64,000 nt of DNA from assembly GCA_038503035.1 (NCBI GenBank), contig JAVSML010018981.1, positions 1 to 64,000 on the forward strand. Reading direction: 5' to 3'. The notes under the pieces were generated by a model that searched no databases, had not been told where the DNA came from, and was given only the letters and a program-made list of their open reading frames with translations. Below are positions 53,038-64,000 of this stretch, in pieces. The position numbers were made by a program, and so were the translations under genes. How positions within the stretch are numbered: position 1 is the first letter of the stretch; each line of letters begins with the position of its first letter. This DNA is from Crocodylus rhombifer (lineage: Eukaryota > Chordata > Crocodylia > Crocodylidae).

Positions 53038-54358
53038 AAGTACAAGGTTTCCTTTGCTGGCTATCCTTTCTGTAGAGGATGTGGAAAAGACCACCTCAGC
53101 CCAAGCATTGCTCTAAAGTTTTTTAATTCCTCACAGCTGGTTAAAGCTAAAATTGAAGCAAAAATATTTAACAGTTCAAATAATTCTGGCACACAAAGTG
53201 TTTAACATGGCAGAGGTATTTAAGAAATCACAGAATCTTAGAACATCTCTGTGCCAGCTTTAGTGAGAAATCGCACATGCTAATAATCCCAGCATACCAG
53301 AAAACTGAAATCTAAACCACCAACTTCAGACATGGCTGAAAACAAAGACAGTGGAAAACCATAAGCTGCTCTTCTTTCCTATGAGTGCTTCACTCACTAA
53401 ACACGCATGTTGCAGCTCTGTGAGACTACTTCCATAATAAGTGTATCCAGCCTAGTTCTCCTCTTGCACCAATTCCAATGAAAATGGTTCTTTTTGCTTG
53501 GACACCCTGGAAACTCATAGGAAGAGCCCAGATTTGACACCCTGCATGAAGTGTCAATTATGTTCTTAAAGTGGCAACTTTAAAACAAGAGCTTCAATTT
53601 CCAGTCTCGCTGCTGGCAACATGTTCTAAGAAGAGAGCCTGGTGTTTTGTAACATAAGCAATTATGAGACCACCAAAACCAAGAAAAAAATAATGTCTCT
53701 CCATACGGATTTCATAACTAGACAGAACTTTTACAACATCTGCTCAAAGCATTTCCCTTTCCTCAGGGCTCAACATCTGCCAGTCACAGCAAGCTATAAA
53801 TAAAAGAGATCCAGAAGCAGCACTTAGTATCAACATGGCATTCTCCCACTGGCAAGACCATCCTGACAGTCAACCCTGAACCCTGCCCTAGGCTGTGTTG
53901 AAGCTGAGTTTCTAGTCTACGTGGTTTGCATGAATGGTGAACTTCTTCCCACCTTCCTTCTCCAGAAGCAAAAAAACTCTCTGCTCTCCCTCCAGAGCCA
54001 CTTGCCTACTCTCAAGGTTACAAAACCCCCCTTTCTTTTTTTTTACTGCTCCTAGAGAGATCAATCTTAGGCCCTCCTCCTCCGAGTAAATCCACTACCC
54101 AATTCAATTGTTGCTGCTGGCTTGATGATTTTACAAGCAGCAAAGAAAGAAGACAGCACTGTTGCTACCTACAGGTTTCTGTTGCAATTTGACAGAGATA
54201 AAGGCAGCAGCAGGGAGGACTAGGGTCAATGTCAGTAGGTTGACAAAGACTCTTCTCTTAACCTCAGTAGAAACTGCTGCACTCAACACAACCTCCTCCT
54301 GGCCCCCTGTTTGATCACACAAAACACAAGTCACAATTGTCACCACAACAGCCTATAG

Positions 54359-54545
54359 CAGAGGTGGGTAAAATGCAGCCCAGGGGCCAGATGCAGCCCA
54401 CCAGGCCATTCTATCCGGCCCATGGGGCCCCTAAATATTCATTTTCTAAATTTTTTATCTGCTCTGGGCTGCCTGTCATGTGGCCCTCAATGGCTTGCCA
54501 AAACTGCATAAGTGGCCCTCTGCCCAAAATAATTGCCTGCCCCTG
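54359..54545 (+). mobile_element. 187-bp hAT MITE
   Basis: It starts cagaggtgggtaaaatg and ends aataattgcctgcccctg. Flanks gcctatag (54351-54358) and gcctacag (54546-54553) differ at one base. Same length and sequence family as 17456-17642. A CR1 starts a few bases to the right. Confidence 0.92.
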
Positions 54546-54578
54546 GCCTACAGGTACTGTGAGAGAACAAATTCTGGT

Positions 54579-56810
54579 ACTGGAGCATAACATATAACAT
54601 GCTCTTCTTGACCTGATGCTCACAAACAGGGAAGAACTGGTGGGGAATGTGGTAGCGGATGGCAACTTGGGCAGCAGTGACCATGAGATGATTGAGTTCA
54701 GGATCCTGAGGAAAGGAAGGATGGGCAGCAGCAGTGTAAAGACCCTGGACTTCAGAAAAGCAGATTTAAACTCACTCAGGAAACTCATGGGCAGGATTCC
54801 CTGGGAAGCCAGACTGAGGGAGATGAGTCCAGGAGAGCTGGCTGTGCTTTAAAGAAGCCTTACTGACAATGCAGGAACAAACCTTCCTGATGTGCAGTAA
54901 GACTAGCGAGTATGGCAGAAGACCAGTTTGGCTTATCAGTGAACTCTTCAAGTAAACGAAATCACACAAAGGAAACATAAGAAGTGGAAACTTGGACAAA
55001 TAACTAGGGAGGAATATAAAAGTATTGCTCAGGCATGTACGGTTGAAATCAGGAAGGCCAAAGCATAATTGGAGTCGCAGCTAGCAAGGGATGTGAAGGG
55101 TTTCTACAAATATGTCAGTAGCAAGAGGAGGATCAGGGAAAGCGTGGGTCCCTTACTATGGGGGAGGAAACCTTGTGACAGAGGATGCAGAAGAGGCTGA
55201 AATGCTCAATGTCTTTTTTGCCTCAGTCTTCACAGGCAAGTTCAGCTCCCAGACTACTGTACCTGGCAGCACAGTTTGGGGATAAGATGAGCAGCCCTCA
55301 GTGGTGAAAGAACAGATTAGGGACTACTTAGAAAAGCTGGACATGTACAAGTCCATGAGATCAGAGGGGATACACAAGACAGTGCTGCGGAAGTTGGTTG
55401 ATGCAACTGCAGAGCCACTGGCCATCATCTTTGAGAACTCATGGCCATCAGGAGATATCCCGGATGATTGGAAAAGGGCAGATTAGGAATCCATTAGCAT
55501 GGATTCACCAATACCAAGTCATGCCTGACCAATGGGATTGCCTTTTATGACTAGGTGACTGGCTCTGTGGACACAGGGATGTGGTGTACCTCAATTTTAG
55601 CAAGGCTTTGATACAGACTCCCACCACTTTCTTGCAGGCAAGCTAAGGAAATATGGGCTGGATAAATGCACTGTAAGGTGGACAGAGATCTGGCAAGAGC
55701 ACTACACTCTGAGGGTAATGATCAATAGCTCGATGTCTAGTTGGCAGCCAGTATCAAGTGGAGTGCCCCAGGGGTTGGTCCTGGAGCCGACTCCATTCAA
55801 TGTCTTCATCTGACTGCAGCAGCCTTTCCTACCCAAATGCTGGGGGCCTGTACCTGATGATTTCATGAGGTCCCTTCCAGCCCCTAACGTCTATGAATCT
55901 ATGACCTGAAAGGTGGCATACAGCGCACCCTCAGCAAGTTTGCAGATGACACCATGCTGGGGGGAGTAGTAAATACACTGGAGGGTAAGGCTAGGATCCA
56001 GAGGGACCTAGACAAATTGGAGGATTGAGCCAAAAGAAATCTCATGAGGTTCAACAAGGACAATTGCAAAGTTCTGCACTTAGGAGAGAACAATCCCATG
56101 CACCAGTACAGGCTGGGCAGCACCACTTTAGAAAAGGACCTGGGGGTTACAGTGGACAATAAACTGAATACGAGTCAACAGTGCACCCTTGTTGCCAACA
56201 TGGCTAACAGCATACTGGACTGCATTGGTAGGTGTGTTGCCAGCAGGTCAAGAGGAGTGATGATTATTCCCCTTTATTTAGCACTAGTGAGGTCACTCCT
56301 GGAGTACTGTATTTAGTTTTGGGCCCCTCACTACAGGAAGTATGTGGACAAATTAGAAAGAGTCAAGCAGGGGGCAGCAAAAATGGTGAGGGGGCTGGGG
56401 GACATGAATTACAAGGAGCAGCTGAGGAAACTGAGCTTATTTAGTCTGGAGAAGAGAAGACTGAGAGGGGATTTAATAGCAGCCTTCAACTACCTGAAGG
56501 GGGGTTCGAAAGAGGATGGAGCCAGACTGTTCTCAGTGGTGGCAGATGACAGAACAAGAGGCAATTCTCAAGCTCCAGCAAGGGAAGTTTAGGTTAGATA
56601 TCAGGAAGAATGTTCTCACTAGGAGGGTAGTAAAGCATGGGAACAGGTTACCCAGAGAGTGGTGGAAGGTCCATCCTTGGAGGCTTAAGATCTAGCTAGA
56701 AAAATGCTTTGGCTGGGATGATCTAGTTGGGGATGGTCCTGCTTTGAGCAGGAGGTTGAACCAAATGACCTGCTGAGGTCCCTTCCAACCCTAATTTTCT
56801 ATTATTCTAA
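54579..56810 (+). mobile_element. CR1 LINE, divergent subfamily, with internal deletion and nested CR1
   Basis: It begins in the endonuclease end ([20 protein letters not shown] at 54600) and runs through the linker, the RT start (DYLEKLDMYKSMRSEGIH at 55322), a deletion after DDWKRAD (55480) that removes the FKKG/NYRP motif region, FADDTMLGG (55938), the tail (VQRRA equivalent near 56370, [13 protein letters not shown] at 56450) and the 3' end near 56800. A second, tiny CR1 sits inside at 55815-55901. Many stops; not functional. It differs clearly in sequence from the other copies. Confidence 0.9.
55815..55901 (+). mobile_element. 87-bp CR1 3' end inserted in a CR1
   Basis: It contains ggtcccttccagcccctaac and ends tctatgaatcta, the CR1 3' terminus. 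The host resumes exactly (ISD, then [16 protein letters not shown]), and tgac occurs at 55811-55814 and 55902-55905, a possible 4-bp target duplication. Confidence 0.85.
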
Positions 56811-57671
56811 CTGAGTTGCGTATATTAGTTTCAAAGTTCTTTATGTAAATCAGGTATTTCATAACTTGATTTTATTATTCATAACTTGATCCAAACACAG
56901 AAAGCCACAAATAGGCATATTCTTGTTATTAAGGAATCAAATACAGCGTATATATGCACCAACATTCCAAATAAGCACATCTCAGTACTATCTTGTTCCA
57001 AATCCAACACAGACCTTTGGTTCTGCTCACTCCTTTTTGCTGGCTAACTCCTGATCCTCCCAGTTAGTTAACCACCTTGTTATTGCACTCTTAAAGCAAG
57101 TCTTGTTAATTCACTCCTTCTGGCAATCTGGTATCAGTTCCCTCCGATTACATCAAGCAAAACATATGAGATCATTTGCTATCAGGCACTGCCAAGTTGA
57201 ACAATTTTAGTTGGTTAAGTTCAGGGAATTTTTAACAGTTGACCCTTTCCAGTCTAACAAGGTCTGTCTGAGCCTTTCCCTCAAACAGGTTAAGAAGTTA
57301 AAGGCCTGAATTTACAAATACTCAGGTGCAACTGACACTTCATACAGGAAGTCACCATTTCAAAAGCCAAACTGCTTCCCAAACCTTGGTGTTAGTCACA
57401 TCACACCTCAAAGAAAACAGGAAGCTTCTCCAAGACAAGTCTCAACCTTGTGATGCCTTTCAATCAAAGGAGCACTTAGAGACACAAATGAGGGATAATA
57501 GCTCTGTGGGCCTGTTCTCCTACAGTGTCTACAACAAAACTGGTCCTGCCTAAAGTGAAGTGCTGGATCTGAGATACCACGCGCATCAAAACACCTCTCT
57601 TTTAAAAAGTACGAAGTCGGACTGGCACAGGTTTGAACCATGTTTCACAGATGGAGTTAAATTTATTTAGT

Positions 57672-57770
57672 AGGGGTGTACCGATAAAGATTTTCTTGGT
57701 CTATACCAATAGCTGATGATTAACCAATCATACTGACTGATGCCAATCCAATAACCGATATTCAGTAACA
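57672..57770. mobile_element. hAT-like terminus
   Basis: taggggtgtaccgata followed by several ccgat/atcgg-like and ccaat motifs resembles the end of a hAT family known from many vertebrates. The other end was not located, so only the left part is marked. Confidence 0.4.
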
Positions 57771-58591
57771 GTGCAAGACATTTTAAACTACTGATGTAAA
57801 TAAACCGTTCTTTTTTGTTTGTTTGTTTTGCATTATGCCTCCCCTCCTACCTGCTTGTCCTCGATGAGGAAGGCAGTGACTACTTTATTCCCATGCATGC
57901 CATGGCTCCTACCTGCAGTCCCACACTCCACACAGCCTGTGCTGCTGCCCTGGGTGGGTAGGGTGCACCCTTGTGCAGATAGTAGTGCCAGGCACTTTTG
58001 GAGTCCTAAGACACACTGCTGCCTCAGTGCCAGGATGCCCCACACAGACGAGCTCCAGCAGTTGCTGGGAGAAGCTGCTTTTGCAAAGGCACCTGGTGCC
58101 CAGTGGAGTGAAATGTCCCTTGCATATTGCCTCAACCCACTACTAAGATCTGTCCCCAAAGCTTCCCTTCCCAAGACCCAGACTATGCTGATGCAGCAAA
58201 CAATACTTGAACACTTATCACAAGGAAAAAAAATAAAGAAGTCATTTTTCCATATTTTGACAAAGGAGGAAGCAATACTACTTCCACGTGCAGACAAAAG
58301 AGAAAGAAAGAGAAAGACTTCAGTAACCCCTGAGCTGTATGAACCACAGTACATTTGCCACAGGTTACCTTAACAAGCATCTTGATGTGGGGGGAGATAT
58401 AGTAGGGATGTAAAGTTATGCAGCAAGAGGTTGGGTCTGGATATAAGCCACATTCACCAAAATTACTGAATCCCTGAAATCCTCAGGTACCCTCATCCTC
58501 AAGAGAGAACCACAGATTTCTCAGCTGCTCAGACATGCCTTTGAGAAAAAGCCTGCTTCAAAAGAGAAGCTTTGAGCTTACATCCTACAAC

Positions 58592-59420
58592 CAGTGACTT
58601 GGACAAGGGGGTAAAAAGCACCCTGTTCAAATTTGCTGATGACACTAAGATGTGGGGGGATGTGGGCATGCTAGAAGGAAGCAACAGGCTACAATCAGAC
58701 CTAGACAGGTTACAAGGGTGGGCAGATGAGAATAGGACGGGATTCAACACTGACAAGTGCAAAGTGATGCATCTGGGGAGGAACAACCAGCACCATACCT
58801 ACAGGTTGGGGAACTCCCTTCTTGTCAGCACAGAGCCGGAAAAGGATCTTGGAGTCATCATTGACTCCAAGATGAACATGGACTGGGAGTGTGGGGAGGC
58901 AGTCGAGAAGGCCAACCACACCTTGTCATGCATCCACAGATGCATCTCGAGCAGGTCCAAAGAGGTGATCCTCCCCCTCTATGCGGCACTGGTCAGGCCA
59001 CAGCTGGAGTACTGCGTCCAGTTCTGGGCGCCGCACTTCAAGAGGGATGTCGACAGCATGGAGAGGGTCCAGAGGAGGGCCACTCGCATGATCAGGGGAC
59101 AGCAGGGCAGGCCCTATGAGGAGAGGCTACGGGGCCTGAACCTGTTCAGCCTCCACAAGAGAAGGCTGAGGGGGGATCTAGTGGCCTGTTACAAACTAGC
59201 CAGGGGGGACCAGCAGGCAATTGGGAGAGTCCCTGTTCCCCTGAGCACAGCCAGGAGTGACCAGGAATAACAGTCACAAGCTGGCAGAGGGTAGATTTAG
59301 GCTAGATATCAGGAGGCGCTACTTCACGGTCAAAGCGACTAAGATCTGGAACCAACTTCCAAGAGAAGTGGTGCAGGCTCCTACCCTGGGGGTTTTTAAG
59401 AGGAGGTTAGAAGAACACCT
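58592..59420 (+). pseudogene. CR1 ORF2 remnant: RT end and C-terminal region
   Basis: An open frame from 58572 to 59270 encodes FADDTKMWGDVG (intact FADD box, 58630), [54 protein letters not shown] and [19 protein letters not shown]. After it the frame shifts; the last part ([15 protein letters not shown] and onward) lies in another frame up to about 59435. The N-terminal two thirds are missing. Confidence 0.9.
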
Positions 59421-59485
59421 TGCTGGGGTTGTTTGACCCCAGTACACTTTCCTGCCATGGTAGGGGGTCGGACTAGATGATCTGC

Positions 59486-62400
59486 AGAGCTGGTGTCATC
59501 GGGAAGGCTTTGGCTTCCATGACCACAGCCCGCTCTTTGGCGAGAGAGGCAGTGAGCTGCTGGGAAGAGATGGCCTCCACCTCTCTCCCCTGGGAAGGAG
59601 GCTCTTCTCAGCCAGGCTGGCTGACCTGCTCCACCAGGCTTTAAACTAAGCCCGCTGGGGGATGGGGGGACTACTGCCACTACTGGCCTGCTGAGCAACC
59701 CTTGCAAAGCCAGCAGACCAAGGCACTTAAGGGAGCCCACCCTGCCCCAGCCCTGGCACAATCTGTGGGCAAGGCAAGAGCCCTCAAGGGGACACTTGCC
59801 TGCCTGTACACTAATGCCAGGAGCCTGGGCAACAAGTAGGAGGAGCTCGTCCTCCTGCTCAGCGCAAAGAATTATGACGCCATTGGGATAACGGAGACCT
59901 GGTGGGACTCCACCCATGACTGGACCACAGGTATAGAGGGCTATACCCTGTACAGGAGGGATCGTGTTGACAAAAGGGGCGGGGAGTGTAGCTGTCTATG
60001 TGAAGGAAAGCTACATGTCCCTGCAAGCTGATGTTGGAGACCAGCATGGACAGCTAGAGACCCTCTGGGTGAAAATTCGTGGGGAATACGGCACAGGGGA
60101 CACAATGGTGGGAGTCTACTACAGACCTCCCACTCAAAGTCCTGAGCTTGACCAGGAGTTCGCCTGGGAACTGACTGAGGCCGCTTGCTCCAGGACCCTG
60201 GTTGTCATGGGTGACTTCAATTACCCGGACATCTCGTGGGAAGATCACTCAGCAAAATCCGAGCGGTCGCAAAACTTTCTCTCGTGTGTGGATGACCTCT
60301 ACCTGACTCAAGAAGTCTATGGGCCAACAAGAGGCAAAGCGCTGCTCGACCTGGTACTGGCTACGGGGGACGACCTAATCGGCGACCTAGTGATCGATGG
60401 GAAGTTGGGTGACAGCGACCACGAGCTGATCACCTTCACCATCCGCCGTAAAGCCGGCAAGTCAGTCAGCAACACAGAAGTCCTTGACTTCAGAAAAGCT
60501 GACTTTGACAAGCTCAAGAGACTTGTCAGTCAGGCCCTCAGGGACCATGACCCCAGGGAGATGGGAGTTCAAGAAGAGTGGTTGCTTCTCAAGAAAGCGA
60601 TCCTCAATGCACAAGCCAAATCTATTCCAACACGGAGGAAAGGCAGCAAGAAGGCACAGCAGCCCCCCTGGCTCTCCAGGGACCTAGCGGACCTCCTGCG
60701 GCTAAAAAGGAAAGCCTACAAAGGATGGAGGACGGGATTCACCTCCAAGGAGGATTATTCTGCACTGGTCCGGTCCTGCAGGGAGCAAACCAGGAAAGCC
60801 AAGGCTGCAACTGAACTCCAACTAGCTTCAGGCATCAAGGACAACAAAAAGTCCTTTTTCAGATATGTGGGGAACTGGAGGAAAAGCAAGGGCAATGTTG
60901 GACCCCTGCTAAATCAGATGGGGCAACTGGCAACTGATGCCCAGGAAAAAGCCAACCTATTAAATAGGTACTTTGCGTCAGTCTTTCATCAGTCCCATGG
61001 GACGCCCATGCCTGCTATGGGACAGGGAGATCCGGGTGTTGGGGATCCCCTACCCTCCATAAATGCTGACCTCGTGAAGGAACACCTTGAGAAGCTGGAT
61101 ACCTTCAAGTCAGCTGGCCCTGACAATCTGCACCCCAGGGTACTCAAGGAGCTGGCAAGCGTCATAGCCCAGCCCCTGGCACGGATCTTTGAAAACTCCT
61201 GGCGCTCTGGTGTCGTGCCCAAAGACTGGAAGAAGGCCAATGTGGTGCCGATCTTCAAGAAAGGGAGGAGAGTGGATCCGGCTAACTACAGGCCCATTAA
61301 CCTGACTTCTATCCTGGGGAAAATCTTAGAAAAGTTTATTAAGGAGGCCATCCTTGAGGGACTGGCCCAGGCTAATATCCTAAGGGATAGCCAGCATGGG
61401 TTTGTTGCGGGTAGGTCTTGTTTGACCAATCTCATTTCCTTCTATGACCAGGTGACCTATCACCTGGACAAGGGAGAAGAGATTGACGGCATATATCTTG
61501 ACTTCAAAAAAGCTTTTGATCTGGTATCCCACGATCACCTCTTGGCCAAACTGCCCAGTTGTGGCCTTGGCTCCACCACAATCCGCTGACTGGGAAACTG
61601 GCTCCATGGTTGGACCCAGAGGGTTGTAATCGATGGCAGTCACTCATCGTGGTGCCCTGTGACCAGTGGGGTCCCTCAAGGCTCTGTCCTTGGACACATA
61701 CTGTTCAACATCTTCATTAATGATGTGGACATTGGAGTCAGGAGTGGACTGGCCAAGTTCGCCAATGACACCAGACTTTGGGGCAAAGCATCCACGCCAG
61801 AGGACAGGCGGGTGATCCAGGCTGACCTGGACAAGCTCAGCAAATGGGCAGACGAGAACCTCATGGTGTTTAACACCGAAAAATGCAAGGTTCTCCACCT
61901 TGGGAGGAAAAACCTGCAGCACCCTTATAGGCTCAGCAGTTGGATAGCACTACAGAAGAAAGAGACTTGGGGGTCATCATTGACCACAAGATGAACATGA
62001 GCCTGCAATGCAATGCTGCGGCTAGTAAAGCGACCAAAATGCTGGCTTGCATCCATAGATGCTTCTCGAGCAAATCCCGGGACGTCATTCTCCCCTTGTA
62101 CTCGGCCTTAGTGAGGCCGCAGCTGGAGTACTGCGTCCAGTTTTGGGCTCCACAATTCAAAAAGGATGTGGAGAAGCTTGAGAAAGTCCAGAGGAGAGCC
62201 ACATGCATGAAGAGGTCAGGAAAACAGATCTTACGATGACAGGCTGAGAGCCATGGGACTCTTTAGCCTGGAAAAGCGTAGGCTCAGGGGTGATCTGATG
62301 GCCACCTATAAATTTATCGGAGTGACCACCAGGATCTGGGGGAACGTTTGTTCACCAGAGCACCCCAAGGGATGACGAGGTCAAACGGTCACAAACTCCT

Positions 62401-62630
62401 GCAAGACCGCTTCAGGCTAGACATAAGGAAGAATTTCTTTACTGTCCGAGCCCCTAAGGTCTGGAACAGTCTGCCAGCGGAGGTGGTTCAAGCACCTACA
62501 TTGAACACCTTCAAGAGTAAATTGGATGCTTATCTTGCTGGGATCCTATGACCCCAGCTGACTTCCTGCCACTTGGGCAGGGGGCTGGACTCGATCTCCC
62601 GAGGTCCCTTCTAGCCCTAATGTCTATGAA
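59486..62630 (+). mobile_element. CR1 LINE, 3.1 kb, most complete copy in the window
   Basis: It contains ORF2 from before the endonuclease to the 3' terminus (gtctatga). The first 300 bp (ending ADLLHQALN, stop near 59648) lie upstream of the endonuclease. atctgc occurs just before (59480-59485) and just after it (62631-62636), compatible with a 6-bp target duplication. ORF1 is not seen, so the copy is still 5'-truncated. Confidence 0.92.
59800..62551 (+). pseudogene. CR1 ORF2 (endonuclease-reverse transcriptase), broken
   Basis: The endonuclease starts near 59800 (LACLYTNARSLGNK, stop, EELVLLLSAKNYDAIGITE), with a frameshift in the G run near 59978. The frame 59964-61589 covers GVYYRPPTQSP (residues 50-60), GDFNYPDISW (83-92), [10 protein letters not shown] (149-158), the linker, [18 protein letters not shown] and [13 protein letters not shown] (about 510-522). 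TGA at 61588 replaces a Trp codon; the same frame continues with GVPQGSVLG and FANDTRLWGK (about 61760). A frameshift near 61935 and more near 62220 follow. The last open frame ends with the ORF2 stop at 62549-62551. Confidence 0.93.
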
Positions 62631-64000
62631 ATCTGCTCAGGTCCCTTCCAACCCTTGAAACTAGCATCTAGCTCTTTTCCCTTTAAAGACTCAGAGGAAG
62701 TTGCCCTCTTTAGCAAAGTCACCTGCACAAAATGGCCAGTGCTACTGGTTTATCAAGCAAGGGGCTGGCAGGGAGGTGGTGGTGGTCATAATGCTAACAA
62801 GAACTATTCTTCTTGGTCTGGGGCTGGCCATACTCAACCTTATTTCTCAAACTTTCTGACCACTGGCCAGGAGCTGGTTTACAACTGTTCCCTGTCCCTT
62901 CCTGCGTTGAAGGCATCTAGAGTTTTCTCAAGACTTACCCAGAAGGGCAGGAGCTACTGATTCTTTAGTAGAGACTTGATATAGATTTCCCCTTTGTGTC
63001 AAGTGTTCATGAAGGCTCGTCAAATAGGAGTTTCTAAACAAACTCTCTCTAGTTCAGCTTTAGCTCTCAATACGAAACTGTCAACTCCACTATTTCAAAA
63101 CCACCAGCTTTCCAGCACAGAAGACAGAAACTTGTAATGCAAAAGCAAGGGGAAAAAAGACTCTTACAGGAAGAACATGCATATCTCATAGGACCTTCTT
63201 TATCCATTCTTAAGAATCAGAGACACTGCACAGTTATACATTTAAAAATGAGCTGCAAAAGGAAAGAGGGAAGGGGAAGACGGGGCCATCCCCTAGCGCT
63301 TTTACTCTAATGCACAAAACAACCCCAAAACCTGAATTCTCTCTTAATTGATGATCTCCACTCTTTTTTTTAAACAAAGCCCACAAAGATACCCAGAGTG
63401 GAGTGTTAGTCACAGCTAGTTCTCACTAAGCTTAACAAGATGAGGCAGATGGGTTTCCATGAGTTATGGAAATGCTGTGAAGTACTCCAGGAGCATCCTT
63501 CCCCAAACCGCCCAGTATAAGTCAGTCCACAGTCTAAACTCTTCATAAAATGATGAGCAACCCTAACACAGTACTACAAAAAAGCTGGACCTAGACTGCG
63601 CTCTGGGGGCTCCTCCTGTCCTTAAAATGCTGGATTATAATCTACATGAAGTAGTTTAAGGCCTCTTTATTTTGGTTACTTGAATGTGATAGTAACAACA
63701 GTCAGCACAGGCTGCCTCTACAAGAGAACAGGCTTTGTAGATGCAACTGACCATTAACTGTAAATGAGAGCAACAGTTTGCTACTGCAGAGAAAACCTTA
63801 GAATACCATTACCTTAATCCAGGATATTAAAACCCAGCCACTTCCCCCTTCTTGGAAGGGTTTGGACAGCAAAAGAGAAGACAGTGCTGCCTCCGGGGTA
63901 GAGAATCAAGTCAGACATTCAATACACCAGAATAAACAATGCTAAGGCTAGAAAAGCTGATGCTGACAGAGGACAGCAAAGTTATGCCAAATACATTTGA

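Larger units (their letters stand above)
58592..62662 (+). mobile_element. CR1 LINE, split by a later CR1 insertion
   Basis: Two parts: 58592-59485 and 62637-62662. The first encodes RT from the FADDTKMWG box on, then the C-terminal region. It stops at gactagatgatctgc; after the 3.1-kb insertion, tcaggtcccttccaacccttg resumes and finishes the 3' end. Confidence 0.9.
49327..64000 (-). other. VAC14 intron 1 (partial)
   Basis: At least 14.7 kb. It holds hAT-like copies (49815, 50652, 52345, 54359), a tRNA-Gly-like sequence (52968), three CR1 copies (54579-56810, 58592-62662, 59486-62630) and a hAT-like terminus at 57672. In 49327-49806, 50972-52336, 53040-54350, 56811-57670, 57760-58590 and 62663-64000 I found neither VAC14 exon 1 nor other genes. 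Confidence 0.75.

Noticed and set aside
57819..58373. 184-residue plus-strand and 173-residue minus-strand ORFs
   Set aside because: No recognisable domain; the Lys/Arg run near the end of the plus frame is from an A-rich stretch. Possibly part of a hAT element beginning at 57672, but not supportable as a gene.
50000..64000. VAC14 exon 1
   Set aside because: A minus-strand sequence ending in an EIEK-type codon series with a donor was looked for by eye and not found; it is probably beyond the window.
1..64000. CRISPR arrays, prophage, operons, riboswitches
   Set aside because: Intron-exon structure and retrotransposons show vertebrate nuclear DNA; no regularly spaced repeat array is present.

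Overview
The window is animal nuclear DNA, from a reptile and most probably a crocodilian. It holds the middle of one spliced protein gene, short exons with GT-AG borders in long introns, and many CR1 LINE copies with hAT-type miniature elements. The CR1 types, the TIR/TSD-bearing hAT elements and a decayed Myb/SANT-like gene copy fit crocodilians or turtles. The species is inferred, not proven.

The gene is VAC14, on the minus strand. VAC14 is the HEAT-repeat scaffold that holds PIKfyve and FIG4 together to make and turn over PI(3,5)P2 on endolysosomes. Eleven consecutive internal coding exons were placed between 49326 (5') and 10948 (3'). Their phases join without a break into 422 codons plus one nucleotide. 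The first coding exon (about 35 residues expected) and the C-terminal half were not found. They should lie above 64000 and below position 1. All eleven exons keep an open frame, so the gene looks intact here.

Layout by coordinate: 1-10947 is intron 12, with a 1.33-kb hAT element, a CR1 split by a solo-LTR-like insert, and a second hAT-like remnant. Exons 12 and 11 are at 10948-13126. A 19.1-kb intron follows (13127-32239), holding foldback elements, small hAT copies, an old CR1, a decayed Myb/SANT-like gene copy and a 2.6-kb antisense CR1. Exons 10 to 2 lie between 32240 and 49326, with small MITEs, a CR1 fragment, an inverted pair of retroposon copies and a 0.7-kb array of inverted modules between them. 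From 49327 to 64000 is intron 1, with more hAT copies, a tRNA-Gly-like sequence, a CR1 with a tiny CR1 inside it, and a 3.1-kb CR1 inserted near the 3' end of another CR1.

No CRISPR, operon, bacterial or intact mobile-element gene is present. The CR1 reading frames are all broken. No new multi-gene system was seen. The most unusual material is structural: elements built of alternating inverted modules, several nested insertions, and hAT target duplications that mostly fit one pattern (nnnTAnnn).
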